A stretch of 64,000 nt of DNA. It comes from Yponomeuta sedellus (taxonomy: Eukaryota; Arthropoda; Insecta; Lepidoptera; Yponomeutidae). The DNA lies in the NCBI GenBank assembly GCA_934045075.1, contig OW203724.1, forward strand, positions 23,589,721-23,653,720, written 5' to 3'. Made by a program: the position numbers and the translations under genes. Shown in pieces: positions 48,795 through 59,775 of the stretch; the first letter of the stretch is position 1; every line of letters starts with the position of its first letter. The notes under the pieces were generated by a model. That model was not told the DNA's origin. It saw only the letters and a program-made list of their open reading frames with translations, and searched no databases.

Positions 48795-50155
48795 AAAATG
48801 TACACAGCCTTGAAATAAACTTTCGGAATGCAAAAAAAAATTGAACTGCCTGAATCGAAAACCATTTCGAGCTTAGCATCCAAACTACAGTATTTTTAAT
48901 GCAAGAGATTTTTATCATAAAAGATGAGCCTTATTTTGAGTAAATAATAATATTAAAATGCCCTTCATATGACCTCTGAGGACCTCTATGATGACGTCAC
49001 ATGTTAAATCGTCTGTGGTAATAGTTATTCTGTGGAAAAACTACCAATGGCCCGTAGAGGGAACTCTATCTACGCAATGGCCAGTCCACTTCATCTGTCA
49101 AAGACATCGATGTCATTCACACGTCACACTAAACCACAGACAAATCCAATCGCGCGCTCTATCTACACACAGAGTATGTAACATATGACCGAATAATATT
49201 CATTTTAATTAGATAACAATGATAAACTCGATTAATCACGAAAAAAATTAAATTAGTTTCTTAAAATTACGTCTACTATCAGAATATAAAATAACATCCG
49301 ATCATAAAAAAAACTTTGCATCCCTAATTACTGAAAAACTAGTTAGGTTCAAAAAAATGTACTGATAGTTAAGTTTGTTGAAATAAATAAAAAAAAATAA
49401 ACAAGACTTGTAATCACAACCCGACAAATGAATTTTAAATATACCTATATATTGATTATTTAACATCAGGCAGTCGGACTCTTCCGCCCAAAAATCAATC
49501 TGGGTTAATCTGGGTTGAAATGAATAAATTTGTAGTGCTCGCAAAAATTGTAGTCCAAGAACGTTTTATTTTTTTAAATTATAACTTTTTAATAACTAAG
49601 ATTATTTTCGTCACTGTATATCTACATATCGTCGCTTTTACAAACAACATCGCACAATTAATCTTTCCCTACTTAAAAAAGAAGACAAACAGTTTTCAAT
49701 CACGTTAAACAGATTAAGAAACAGAGAAATCAGAAACTTCCGCGGCGTTACAATTTTTTTAATAACTGAAAGCCTGAATCTTGTAGGTTTTACGTGTAAT
49801 ATCTGAATCCAAAGGCATTTAAATGTGCTCACCATAAAATTTCGCCTTGAACGGTCTTGCTAGGCGAACATATGACCTTCTACATACTTTCACGATAATG
49901 TCCTACCTAATCGCACGTTTACCGCCTCTACCGCAGTAGACCTGGTGAAAATAACACAACTTTTTCGTAAATAAAATACTCAAACAACCGCGAGAAGATT
50001 CTGAGAGAAGGAAAACACATTTGGATTTACGTGAATTTATTATAAAGACATTATTAGCCAAGCCACTGCTTCAGAAAAAAGATTTTTACGTTCGCCTTTA
50101 AAAAGCGCGATCGTGGAATACAACAATAATTTTCTGCTTTACAGAAACTCCACTG
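48795..50155. other. Intergenic, unassigned
   Basis: AT-rich, no recognised features. Confidence 0.45.
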
Positions 50156-50290
50156 TCTTACAATGCTCGACCAACCAAGAATTGGCCCCTGTGGTACCTA
50201 ACCTTCCTGCAATGCACTCTTCCTCCATTGCAGGGGCCAATTCTTGGTTGGTTGGATCGTGCCCCCGCAGTGGGGACGGACAAAGCACGA
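50155..50290. repeat. 5S-like SINE 3' end rearranged into a hairpin
   Basis: ACCAACCAAGAATTGGCCCC is mirrored by GGGGCCAATTCTTGGTTGGT about 50 bp on. CCTAACCTTCCTGCAATGCA sits in between, and GCCCCCGCAGTGGGGACGGA follows. All pieces come from the SINE 3' end. Confidence 0.75.
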
Positions 50291-50334
50291 AATAGCAATG
50301 GGGACGGTTAATACCATCAAAACAATATAAAAAT

Positions 50335-50625
50335 TCATACATACATACATAACCTTACGCCTGTATCCCAGAGGGCTAAGCAGACACCAGGGACTGCCAG
50401 TTGCCACGATCCTGACAGATCCCCTTCGCTTCATCAATGTTCATAAGTCGTTGCATGCACACACGCCGGTTCCGGGTACTTTTATTTTCCCTTTTGCTAA
50501 TACATCCCCTATTTGGTCGATGTATGTCCGCCTCGGACGTCCTTTACCAGCCCTTCCACTCACATTCGCAACATATATTTGTTTCGTGAATCTTTCTTCG
50601 TTCAAACTCAATTTTTTTATTTTCA
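50335..50625 (-). mobile_element. LINE 3' end of the TATG-tailed family
   Basis: The minus strand encodes [37 protein letters not shown], and then in shifted frames text like MKRRGSVRIVATGSPWCLLS. An ACATACATACAT run at 50337-50350 is its reversed tail. Confidence 0.8.
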
Positions 50626-50807
50626 TTGACATATAACATCAGACACTTTATTTTATCTCTTTTTTAATCAAATAATTATGACACTTATTACCACTTTTTA
50701 TTCCTATTTACTTTCTAGTACTCATTGTGTTATATAATAGCCAAAGTTAGATTTTATGCGGAGGTTAAATAAATATATTTTTATTTATGTGCCTACTACT
50801 GAGTGCT

Positions 50808-51168
50808 CGTGGCCTAGGCGAACCGAGTGATTGAGATCAATAACTTAGTTAAGCAAGAAAAGGCGCGGTCAGGTACGGGATGGGTGAGCGTCCCGTGACT
50901 ACCGATAGTGGCATTTTTCCGAGCGCTTCCGTGCTTCGCAAGGCACGTCAAGCCGTTGGTGCCGGCTGTCATATAATGGCAGTCGTTAAGCCATGTCAGA
51001 GGCCTAATGGGCGGCTTGATAACTTCTGACAGTAAGGCCCGCCACTGTCTTACAATCCTCCACCAACCCGGACTTGGCCCCCGTGGTGGAGTATGGCCTA
51101 ACCTTCCTGCGATGCAGGAAGAGACCCGTGCTCCAGCAGTGGGGACATACAAGGGTTGATAACGATAT
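50808..51168 (+). repeat. 5S-like SINE, full-length reference copy
   Basis: GCTCGTGGCCTAGGCGAACC, GTTAAGCAAGAAAAGGCGCG, GTCAGGTACGGGATGGGTGA, GCGTCCCGTGACTACCG head. GCCGTTGGTGCCGGCTGTCA and GCGGCTTGATAACTTCTGAC body. CAGTGGGGACATACAAGGGT, TGATAACGA tail. Confidence 0.85.
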
Positions 51169-51544
51169 GTGCCTACTACTATTGTTGTAAATAAAAAAAT
51201 AAATCTAGAACTAACTCTTCATTGGCGTTTCAAGTCAGCATCAAATATTTGAGGCGTCAACGGAATAAAAACGTCTGTTGTCTAGTTTCCAGGTTTTTTT
51301 CAACGGAAAGCAAACTTTTCCCCCCATTGTTCCAGTTCGGTTGAGCCGGCATTATACCAGCAGATCTGTTTGCTATTGTTGGGTCCGCCATTGTAAGCTT
51401 TCTATCGAGCTGAAACGTGTTGCGAGCAGCATATTGAAGTAACGACCTACATCGGGTTTGCAATATTATCTTAACGTTATCGTAGAATCCTAGAGAACAT
51501 AACAATATACAATTTTTCGATGTAGGCCTTTTTTCATAGAGAAA

Positions 51545-51690
51545 GTTCAATATCAACTCTTTTATGTCCCCACTGCTGGGGCACGGGTCTCTTCCTGCAT
51601 TGCAGAAAGGTTAGGCCACACTCCACCACGAGGGCTAAGTCCGGGTCGGTGGAGGATTGTAAGACAGTGGCGGGACTGTCAGATGGTATC
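51545..51690 (-). repeat. 5S-like SINE 3' part
   Basis: TATGTCCCCACTGCTGGGGC, CTTCCTGCATTGCAGAAAGG, GGAGGATTGTAAGACAGTGG. Confidence 0.8.
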
Positions 51691-51891
51691 AGATGACATA
51701 GGCTTCCTTTCTTCGCGCGTCTCCCCGCCACCACAGGCGGGGAATTTGTCGTAGGGATAACACTAGCTAACTATGAAGGAAAACATCGTGAGGAAAGTGT
51801 ACTAACTCAGGTACTTCCATAAATTCGCGGTTGCTACGCACAATGGCCAAACGATGAGGTTGAGTGCGCCAATCTCAGGTCTAGTTAGTTA

Positions 51892-52045
51892 CGGCCTTAC
51901 TAATAAAGGTTATGATCTGTGTATACAGCCGTTATGCGAGGTCTGACAAACTGGTTATTTGTACGCTAAATGCGATTAAACCAGTTTAAATTGATATACG
52001 TCAAATTGTTATTCAGAGTGTATAACTTTTTATTAGTAAGGCCGT
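51892..52045. mobile_element. About 154-bp MITE with TA target
   Basis: CGGCCTTACTAATAAA at the left and TTTATTAGTAAGGCCG at the right, each with TA outside. AT-rich centre with no coding capacity. Tc1/mariner-like by ends and target. Confidence 0.8.
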
Positions 52046-52049
52046 AGAG

Positions 52050-52775
52050 TTTACGCACATTACAGAGTTTACGCACATGCCATTGTACGTAGCGAGAGTG
52101 GATTCCACCGAAACGGCTTCACCGAATTCTTATGATTAGAGAATTTTTATTTTTTACACAACAGAAAATAATTACAGAGACAACAGTTACATCAGAAGAG
52201 GTACAATTGGCGGCCTTATTGCTGATAGCAATTTCTATATTTGGTAGGTCTGAGAATAGGTTGTAGGCAGATTAATATGGCAACACCGAGTTTGCAGGGT
52301 CAGCTAGTGTTATATAAAATGAAAGGCCTCATAAACATAAAATTATTTTTGTCTCTTTATTACTTTGTTTCAGATTTTTTCACGACTTCTGCCCAGAATC
52401 AATCTCTATGATATGATGAGCAATTATCAACCCAACTCCGCACAAGTTGAACCATGTCCTGTTGCCAATATTGGATATATGTCAGCAACATGCCTCCACG
52501 GGCTTTCAAATGCAATATTAAACAAGAGTTTCAGTCAAGGGAATTTCGAATTTATCCCCATAGTTATTAAAATCATAATGATCGCATTTGCGGTCTGGTA
52601 GTTGTAATAGTCAATCAGTCATATCTTGATTGAAACTGTTAATGAGTAGATACACAATTGCGGATAGGAAGGCTTGCGAATGGTAAAGATGACATGGGTA
52701 GTAGGTAAACCGGTGAACATAACACAGACTTTTGACGGTATCCCGGAGGGGTAGACAGAGATAGAGTTTCATTAG
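52050..52775. other. Intergenic, unassigned
   Basis: One repeat terminus (TTTGCAGGGTCAGCTAGTG at 52289) of the AGCTGACCC family; otherwise nothing recognised. Confidence 0.45.
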
Positions 52776-52778
52776 TTT

Positions 52779-53045
52779 GAACGACAGAAAACCAAAGTTA
52801 TCGACATAGCTCAGAGAATCAGCAAGCTGAAGTGGCAGTGGGCTGGCCATATCTCGCGAAGAATCGACAACCGTTGGAGTAAACGTGTTCTTGAGTGGAG
52901 ACCGCGACTCGGCAAACTATGTAGGACGCCCTCCGATCAAGTGGGATGACGATCTGTGAAAAACGAAGACAGGGCGCTATGGTGCTCATTAGGGGAGGGC
53001 TATGTCCAGCAGTGTACTACATAATAAAGCTAGAAGAAGAAGAAG
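52779..53045 (+). mobile_element. RTE-like LINE 3' end that shares its tail with the SINE
   Basis: Encodes RQKTKVIDIAQRISKLKWQW, AGHISRRIDNRWSKRVLEW and RPRLGK, then the noncoding end GGTGCTCATTAGGGGAGGGC, TATGTCCAGCAGTG and a GAA tail. The end matches the RTE-tailed SINE copies at 10377, 17377 and 24595. Confidence 0.88.
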
Positions 53046-53389
53046 TCGTTGCCGGTTTTTCGTTCTATTTTTATCTTGCCCTTTACACTTTCAATTTTTT
53101 TCAAGAAATGGAAAATATTAGGAACACAAAAATGTAAGATACGTTAAACAAATACTGTGGTTAGTGACAGTCTCTAACCGACAAGTTACGGGAATGGCAG
53201 ATTGTAGAAATTAATAATCTTGTCAGTATAAGCAGTCTATACAAGTCCCGCTGCAAGTAAATAAATGCCTTCACCAATAAAGAGTGTGGGAACTTCAAGC
53301 CCTGAAATATGTCAACACCTCAGAAACTCATGTTTCCTCAGGACGTATTCTGTCACACTAGTAGAATTGCTACTTTAAATTCACATAAA

Positions 53390-53512
53390 TTTCTTCACAA
53401 TCCTCCACCAACCCGTCCTTGGCCCCCGTTGTGGAGTATGCAGTAACCTTCCTGCAATGCAGTACAAGGGTTACCGTGCCGCAGCAGTGGGGACATACAA
53501 CGGTCAGTATCG
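53390..53512 (+). repeat. 5S-like SINE 3' part
   Basis: CACAATCCTCCACCAACCCG, CTTCCTGCAATGCAGTACAA, GCAGCAGTGGGGACATACAA. Confidence 0.75.
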
Positions 53513-53514
53513 AA

Positions 53515-54320
53515 TCGAATATCGATGTATTTACATTTGTAATTTTGGAAACAGTCATTGACTGCTGAAAACCACTAAAAAACAAGACCCTTTTAAGATC
53601 ACTTGGTTGTTCGTTCGTCCGTAGATCAGCAGATTTTTTAACAGGATCAAGGTGAGTGATCATTTTGAAATGAATATCAAATTGAGGAATGTTCACAGCC
53701 CCTTAAATGTATTAAAACATTTCAAGTTGCTAATTCAAAGAAAACAAAACATCCAGATTTTTTTAAAAAGAAACAAACAAAAATAACTGTATGTATTTTA
53801 GCACTATCGAATTGATATTATTGACTTTTTCATCAGTATCACAATGGACTTGTTATATGGATCCAGTTTATAATTATGGAATATTTAGCACAGGCTGTAA
53901 GCTCGTAGCACTGGCGGCCTAAGCGCTTCCGGCACGCTTATCGGTAAGCGCCGGCGCCGGCGCCTCGCCGGATGTGACGCGATAAGACCTACGTGCTAGC
54001 CAGGCTACATTACTGCTATGTTTTAAGTGGCTTAATTTACTGCAGCGTGGTCGTAATTTGTCTGTAAGTTTTTAGAAGGATGATATAGGTTCTGGGCAAG
54101 GCTACTGCATCTACTACTTCTTTCTTGCACCCTAACAATCTGTTAATCTGCTCTTAACAGGTTGTCAATAGGCCAAATTACATACAAAATAAAATAACTG
54201 AATCTGTAACAGTAAATAATCAAAATTTTTACTAACCTATTTAGAGACTAAACATTTTTACTGTACAAAAATCTGAGAGTGAGTTAATGTATGTCTCGAA
54301 AAGTCAATTTTAATAAAAAA
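53515..54320. other. Intergenic, with a GC-rich palindromic patch
   Basis: At 53944-53976 AAGCGCCGGCGCCGGCGCCT stands out in AT-rich surroundings (GCGCCGGCGCCGGCGC is self-complementary). No gene is seen. Confidence 0.5.
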
Positions 54321-54324
54321 TTAC

Positions 54325-54415
54325 ACACACACACCACACGCATTCACACATCACACACACGCACACGCGCCACACACGCACACACGTCACACACGCACAC
54401 ACGCCAAACAGAGAG
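54325..54415. repeat. CA-rich imperfect microsatellite
   Basis: ACACACACACACCACACGC followed by repeats of CACACACGCACACACG-type text. Confidence 0.9.
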
Positions 54416-54473
54416 ACTATCTTCTTTTTTTATCGTTATTTTTGATCACTTCTGAACAATAACTTGAAAATTA

Positions 54474-54711
54474 CACTATTTTTATTTTTAATGCACTAAC
54501 CCGTACTAAGGACAAATTTAAAAACCTATTTAGAGGCTAAAAATTTCACCTATGTACGTAATACAGAGAATAGTGTAAAGAGGTTCGAAATTTCACTGAT
54601 GCCGGTGAGTCGCCCATAGGTTCAATTGGTAGAGCGCTGGCACGGATAGCCAGAGGTTGCGGGTTCGAATCCCGGCATGGGTGAAATTTTTAGCCTCTAA
54701 ATAGGTTTTTA
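54474..54711 (-). repeat. Foldback tRNA-like SINE
   Basis: Inverted tail (TTTTTAATGCACTAACCCGT), sense core (TAGAGCGCTGGCACGG, GCGGGTTCGAATCCCGGC) and right end AGCCTCTAAATAGGTTTTTA. AATAACTT near 54458 and at 54712 is a likely target duplication. Confidence 0.83.
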
Positions 54712-54719
54712 AATAACTT

Positions 54720-55610
54720 AAAAAACACAACGTTAAAAGTTAAACATTTAAATCAGGCTGCAAATTCTTCTCCCTATGGTGCCTCTCCGACTAGCGAAGG
54801 TTGGTAGTTATTCTGTGGTTGGCCGTGAGCTCTGTATGTTTATCTATATTTCTCCCAAGGCGAAAGAGCTCGGCAGCACTTGCGATTCCGGTCCACTCCC
54901 GTAAGTTTCTCAACCACGATTTCTTTATCCGGCCTACGCGTCTCTTACCACCAATTTTTCCCATCATCTGCGAACTCTACAGAGTGAAATTATTATTGAA
55001 AAAGTTAAAGGTGAGAGATTTGAATTTTTTTACTTGAGACAAATTAAATAAAGGGTTTTCCCCGCATTTGTTTCTTCTTATTATTAGGTGGATTTACTTA
55101 GTTGTCATTCAAATACAATGAGTAAATAGGCCATGGGCTGACCGTTCGTAGCCCTACGTCATACATTCCACGGATAAGACCAAACTAGCTAAGGTAACAT
55201 ACCTATTCGTATAATGTACCCCTATAACTTGAAATGATGTGACTTCCCTACAACACACTCACTTGTCCTGGTATGATAAGGACATCCCAAACTTGGAAAT
55301 ACATAGAAATTGAGGCTAATTCAGTATCTAAGTTCTATCCATTCCAAGGTTGCCTGGAAGATATCGCTTTTAGCGAAGAGACCCCCAATTGTTTACGGCA
55401 AAACTAAGAAATGTATGCCTTTTGATGTATTTTGTTATCTGGTGTGTACAATAAGAGTTCTTGAAATGGTAAATCTGCGATGGGCACGCGCGGAAGCTAA
55501 GCCCGTACGTTTTTTCACCGAGAGAAGATCTGTGCCTTTTTACTAATCGTATAGCAACTCCAAAAAAATTTTGCTGTCCCTTACGGGCACTTTACACTTT
55601 TGACATACCT
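54720..55610. other. Intergenic, unassigned
   Basis: A short scrap at 55460-55530 (GATGGGCACGCGCGGAAGCT) belongs to the GAAAACATCGTGAGG family. Otherwise nothing. Confidence 0.45.
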
Positions 55611-55614
55611 ATTT

Positions 55615-55845
55615 TATTAAAGCACGCTTAAAAAATTTAATAACCTATTTAGAGGCTAAAGATTCCACCCATGCTGGGACTCGAACGCACGATCTCTGGC
55701 TAACCGTGCCAGCGCTCTCCCAACTGCGCAGTTTGATTTGGAGAGCGGGTAGCAGGTTCGAGTCCCGGCACGGGTGGAATTTTAGCCTCTAAATATTTCT
55801 TTTAAATTTGGCCTTAGCACGGGTTAGTGCATAAAAAAATTAAAT
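55615..55845 (+). repeat. Foldback tRNA-like SINE
   Basis: AACCTATTTAGAGGCTAAAG, antisense core (GGGACTCGAACGCACGATC), a fold at about 55735, then sense GCAGGTTCGAGTCCCGGC, AGCCTCTAAATATTTC and tail GCCTTAGCACGGGTTAGTGC. Confidence 0.83.
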
Positions 55846-55887
55846 CATGCTTAAAAAGCATGAAAATATCGATATAAATATCGAAAT

Positions 55888-55990
55888 ATCAACCCTGGTT
55901 TATCCTTACTGCTGGGGCACAAGTCTCTTCCTGCATTGCAGGAAGGTTAGGCGATACTCCACCACGGGGGTCAAGTCCGGGATGGTGACG
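55888..55990 (-). repeat. 5S-like SINE 3' fragment
   Basis: CTTACTGCTGGGGCACAAGT, CTTCCTGCATTGCAGGAAGG, CCACCACGGGGGTCAAGTCC. Confidence 0.78.
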
Positions 55991-55994
55991 GAAA

Positions 55995-56900
55995 ATACAG
56001 CAGGATATAAATCAGACCCAATCCTGGTAACGTATGACGTAAGGTTATTGACGGCCGGCCCACGGCCTTAAAGGCTGATTAGACAATAAAATTGAACAAC
56101 GTCAGGTGGAAATAGATGGGAACGGAGTTTCTTTCCCTTTTATATTGAATCAGCGGACAGCGACTTCAATCAAGCGAGAAATTCCATCTAAGGAGAAATT
56201 AAATCCTTATTGAGACCATTTTCTGTTTTACCAGACTCCGAAAGCAAATAAGGGTTGCTTTGTCCTACTTTATTTTGCTGAATGTCTGTTGTGAAGGTTA
56301 GGGTATAGTGGAAGGCAAAGAGGGGTAGGCAGAGACCTAGCCTACCACTCTGGGATACAAGTGTGAGTTTACGTTCTGTGTAAATATGTTAACTACGGTA
56401 CCTACATTATCCGTATCAATACCAGTATCCCAGTACAGGGCCAATTATGAATAAAATAAGGTCTTACTTTTGTGAAATCAATGAATTGAACTTTCTTTAA
56501 CCAAAAACTTAGGACAGAAAGACGAAAATTTATCTGTTGGCCGTATTTTTTTTCCCTACATAAATCCTTGGACCAAAAAAGCACAATATTAAACAAAATC
56601 TTTAAAAATGTTAGAATGTGTGAGTGAGACCAATGCCTGAAGTAACAGCAGTCTTAAGCGCTACAAGCTGCTAACCAACGCTACCAATGGAAAAAATCAT
56701 AATTATGTTCTTTAACGCGTCTTTAGAGAAAAATAACATAAATCTCAATAAATCTCTTTTTAAAACCAAGAAAGAAGGTCCAAGATTTTAGGACTTTAAA
56801 ACATTTTAGCCAAAAATAGCGTTTTAGTAGAAATGGATTAAATTCCTAGGCTGATTTTGAGACTGAGAATCGGTTATCACACTTCTTAAGATTTATGATG
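55995..56900. other. Intergenic, mostly unassigned
   Basis: A scrap of the TATG-tailed LINE end lies near 56320-56370 (GGGGTAGGCAGAGACC, GGGATACAAGTGTGAG). Otherwise nothing. Confidence 0.4.
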
Positions 56901-56901
56901 A

Positions 56902-57204
56902 TGTAGTTCCTCGTACATTGGTCAAACGAAGCGTACCATAGCTGAGCGGGTGAAGGAACATATCGCTGATGTGAAACATAAGCGCTCTGGTAGATCTGCA
57001 GTCAGCGAGCATACACTTAGCGGTACCAACCACTTTATACATTTCGATAAAGTTAAAGTTCTAGCCCGAGAAGACCGTTTCTTCCCTAGAATGATACGTG
57101 AGGCAATAGAGATCCGCCGGCATCCAAATTTTAATAGGGATCGTGGTTGGAACATACCGGTTACATGGGAACCAGTGCTTAAGTGCATGAGACCCCCTTG
57201 CTAG
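56902..57204 (+). pseudogene. Penelope-like element, GIY-YIG endonuclease C-terminal fragment
   Basis: An open frame of about 100 codons reading SSYIGQTKRTIAERVKEHIA, then SAVSEHTLSGTNHFIHFDKV, REAIEIRRHPNFNRDRGWNI and WEPVLK. The YIGQT-x-R-x(3)-R-x(2)-EH motif and the later EI-x-KHP-x-NFNRD-like text are those of the GIY-YIG domain that follows the reverse transcriptase in Penelope-like elements. The Tyr and Arg of the motif are kept. The RT part and the start of the domain are missing, so it is 5' truncated. It would nick DNA for target-primed insertion. Confidence 0.88.
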
Positions 57205-57570
57205 AAGTGTGACTGTAGAATAAATAATAAAAAATCAATTTAATTTCAATTAATAATCGGTATCTTTAAGTTCATATAAATTAATTAGTTTATAAATTTA
57301 ATTTTAACTTCAATTACTAATAATTTAATATTGTTGACTTTATATAAAAAATAATTGGTTTGTCTATTTTGGAACGTAACTTCATAATTAACTTTTGTAA
57401 TTTTTGCCGAGGGTAGTAAACTAACCGTTAATGATTTCTAAAAGACACCTGTCACCTCAGTCATCCGGGACCACGGCACCTGAAAAAGTGCCGAAACGTT
57501 GGAAAATTGTAAAAATGTAATAAACTAGCATAAATCCGTATAAAAACAGTTTTAATTATGTCTACTGCTC
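57205..57570 (+). mobile_element. Penelope-like element 3' flank
   Basis: GGGACCACGGCACCTGAAAA, GTGCCGAAACGTTGGAAAAT, TGTAAAAATGTAATAAACTA, ACAGTTTTAATTATG. The same blocks occur, reversed, at 9705-9815, and in part in the foldback elements. Confidence 0.75.
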
Positions 57571-57644
57571 GTGTTAACCTTAGAAAATACTATTTATGAT
57601 GATTTTAAGTCGCGTTATAACAGAATGTTATTACGATTTTTTTC

Positions 57645-58480
57645 CATTAGTGGAGCTAGTTAGCACCGGGTAGCGCCTTAAGCCTATTCTTACGTGTAGC
57701 TTGCTGTCTTGCTCGCACAGTTTTATTTTTTTTGTCATTGAAATAAAATCAATGACGAATGAAGGTAATTGAATGGGGTCTGAGAGTAAGATGTATAATT
57801 AAATTTTGGATATTCAAGACATATTTTTATGGCGCATTGAAATTTTGACTGCAAAATTCTATTCCTCATTCAAAACTTTGTATGGGAAATCAAAAAAATA
57901 TTTTAAATATCCGTAGTTTGATTATGCTTCAAAGCTCAGAGCATATTTATAAAAAGTTATCGTTATCGTTATCAACCCTTATATGTCCCCACTGCTGGGG
58001 CACGGGTCTCTTCCTGCATCGCAGGAAGGTTAGGCCATACTCCACCACGGGGGCCAAGTGCGGGTTGGTGGAGGATTGTGAGCCAGTGGCGGGCCTCACT
58101 GTCAGAAGTTATCAAGCCGCCCATAAGGCCTCAGACATGGCTTAACGACTGCCATTATATGACAGCCGGCACCAACAGCTTAACGTGCCTTGCGAAGCAC
58201 GGAAGCGCTCGGAAAAATGCCACTAGCGGTAGTCACGGGACGCTCACCCATCCCGTACCTGACCGCGCCTGTTGTTGCTTAACCAAGTGATTGATTCCAA
58301 TCACTCGGTTCGCCTAGAGCACGAGCGCTTCAAAATTATAAAAAGTACACTCATTTTATTTTAATCGCTAACAATGATATATTGTGCGAGCAAGACAGCA
58401 CGTTCGAAGCGTGCACAGCCTTAAGAAATTAATATTTGAATTTCAGAAAGGCAACGCGTGAGCGGGCGAGGCTAGGCGCC
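57645..58480. repeat. Possible inverted-repeat element enclosing a 5S-like SINE
   Basis: TGCTGTCTTGCTCGCACA near 57704 is mirrored by TGTGCGAGCAAGACAGCA near 58382. The outer ends are unclear. The SINE at 57968-58328 lies between the arms. Confidence 0.45.
57968..58328 (-). repeat. 5S-like SINE, full length
   Basis: TATCAACCCTTATATGTCCC at the left, body GCGAAGCACGGAAGCGCTCG, antisense 5S-like head CACCCATCCCGTACCTGACC, GCGCCTGTTGTTGCTTAACC, ending GGTTCGCCTAGAGCACGAGC. Confidence 0.85.
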
Positions 58481-58806
58481 CTAGGGATTACCGCATATTT
58501 TTCACTTTACGCCAAAAAAGGCCCTTATTTTCGGCCCATATAAAAGGTAATGAACAGTTATTTTGCCAGATGTGGCTTCTTGCCTTGCCCTTTTTTCAGC
58601 CGTGTTTATTATAAATCAGGTTTGTAATACGCTACAACCAACCAATAGCGGAGGTAGATTGTTTTGTAAGTTGTGTATATCTGACAAAGGTAAGAGGCTA
58701 ACTAATATGGCAAAACAACGTTTGCGGGTTCAGCATAAATATATCTAAATATATTTTAAAATCGCGGATACGAACTTGTCTACAAGGACGGTAAAGTCAA
58801 AACATG

Positions 58807-58988
58807 GCGCATACATACATACATACATACATACATACATACATACATACATACATACATACATACATACATACATACATACATACATACATACATACAT
58901 ACATACATACATACATACATACATACATACATACATACATACATACATACATACATACATACATACATACATACATACATACATACAT
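58807..58988. repeat. ACAT tetranucleotide microsatellite, about 45 copies
   Basis: Perfect ACAT run abutting a minus-strand LINE 3' end at 58989. The long peptide ORFs across it are artefacts. Confidence 0.97.
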
Positions 58989-59230
58989 AACCTCACGCCT
59001 GTATCCCAGAGGGGTAGACAGAGACCAGGGACTGCCACTTGCCACGATCCTGACAGATCACCTTCGCTTCATCAACGTTCATAAGTCGTTGCATGCACGC
59101 ACGCCGGTTCGGGGTACTTTTTATCTTTCCCTTTGCTAATACATCTGCTACCCTTACCAACCCTTCCACTCACATTCGCAATATATATTTGTTTCGTCAA
59201 TCTTTCTTCCTTCATCCTCACCACATGTCC
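58989..59230 (-). mobile_element. LINE 3' end of the TATG-tailed family
   Basis: CCTCACGCCTGTATCCCAGA, GATCACCTTCGCTTCATCAA, CGTTGCATGCACGCACGCCG, ACTCACATTCGCAATATATA. Same text as 50350-50585. Confidence 0.8.
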
Positions 59231-59289
59231 AAACCAACGCAACATTCCTTTCTCAATTCTACATGGCGCATGTATTGCAGCACAGTCAT

Positions 59290-59775
59290 ATAAAGGTAAT
59301 TAAGGCCTCAAAACACGTAAAAAAATATTACAGCAAAGCCATAGCAAGCATCAAAACCCAAGTTAGAGCACATCATAGACCAGGCCACAAAACACATATC
59401 ACAGCAAGGCCACATTACGGCAAGCAAGGCATCGGCCATATCAATTTAAGCAAGACTCTTCTCCAGGCAGTGGTATAATAGTTCCCACCATGAATGTAGT
59501 CACTCTGAAATAAAATCCAAAGCCAATGAAAAAATTATAGTACTAGCTTTGCCCGTTAAAGGGATAAAATACATATCACAGTACGGCCATTATCAACACA
59601 AGCAAGGCCTCAAAACACACCACAGCAATGCCTACAAACAGATATCACAGCAAGGCCATATAAATGCAAGCAAGGCCTCAAAACACATCACAACTAGGCT
59701 TAGAAACAGACATCACAACAAGGCCATATCAAGGCAAGCAAGGCCTTAAAATACATATTACAGCAAGGACAGAGA
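59290..59775. repeat. Degenerate minisatellite of GCAAGGCC-type units
   Basis: AAGGCCTCAAAACAC, ATATCACAGCAAGGCCA and AAGCAAGGC keep recurring in a degenerate unit of roughly 25-60 bp. One interruption lies around 59440-59570. Apparent ORFs rich in H, K, Q and S are not credible proteins. Confidence 0.75.

Noticed and set aside
58745..59139. Several ORFs of 66-111 residues made of repeated YVCM or YIHT text
   Set aside because: They are translations of an ACAT microsatellite in several frames on both strands.
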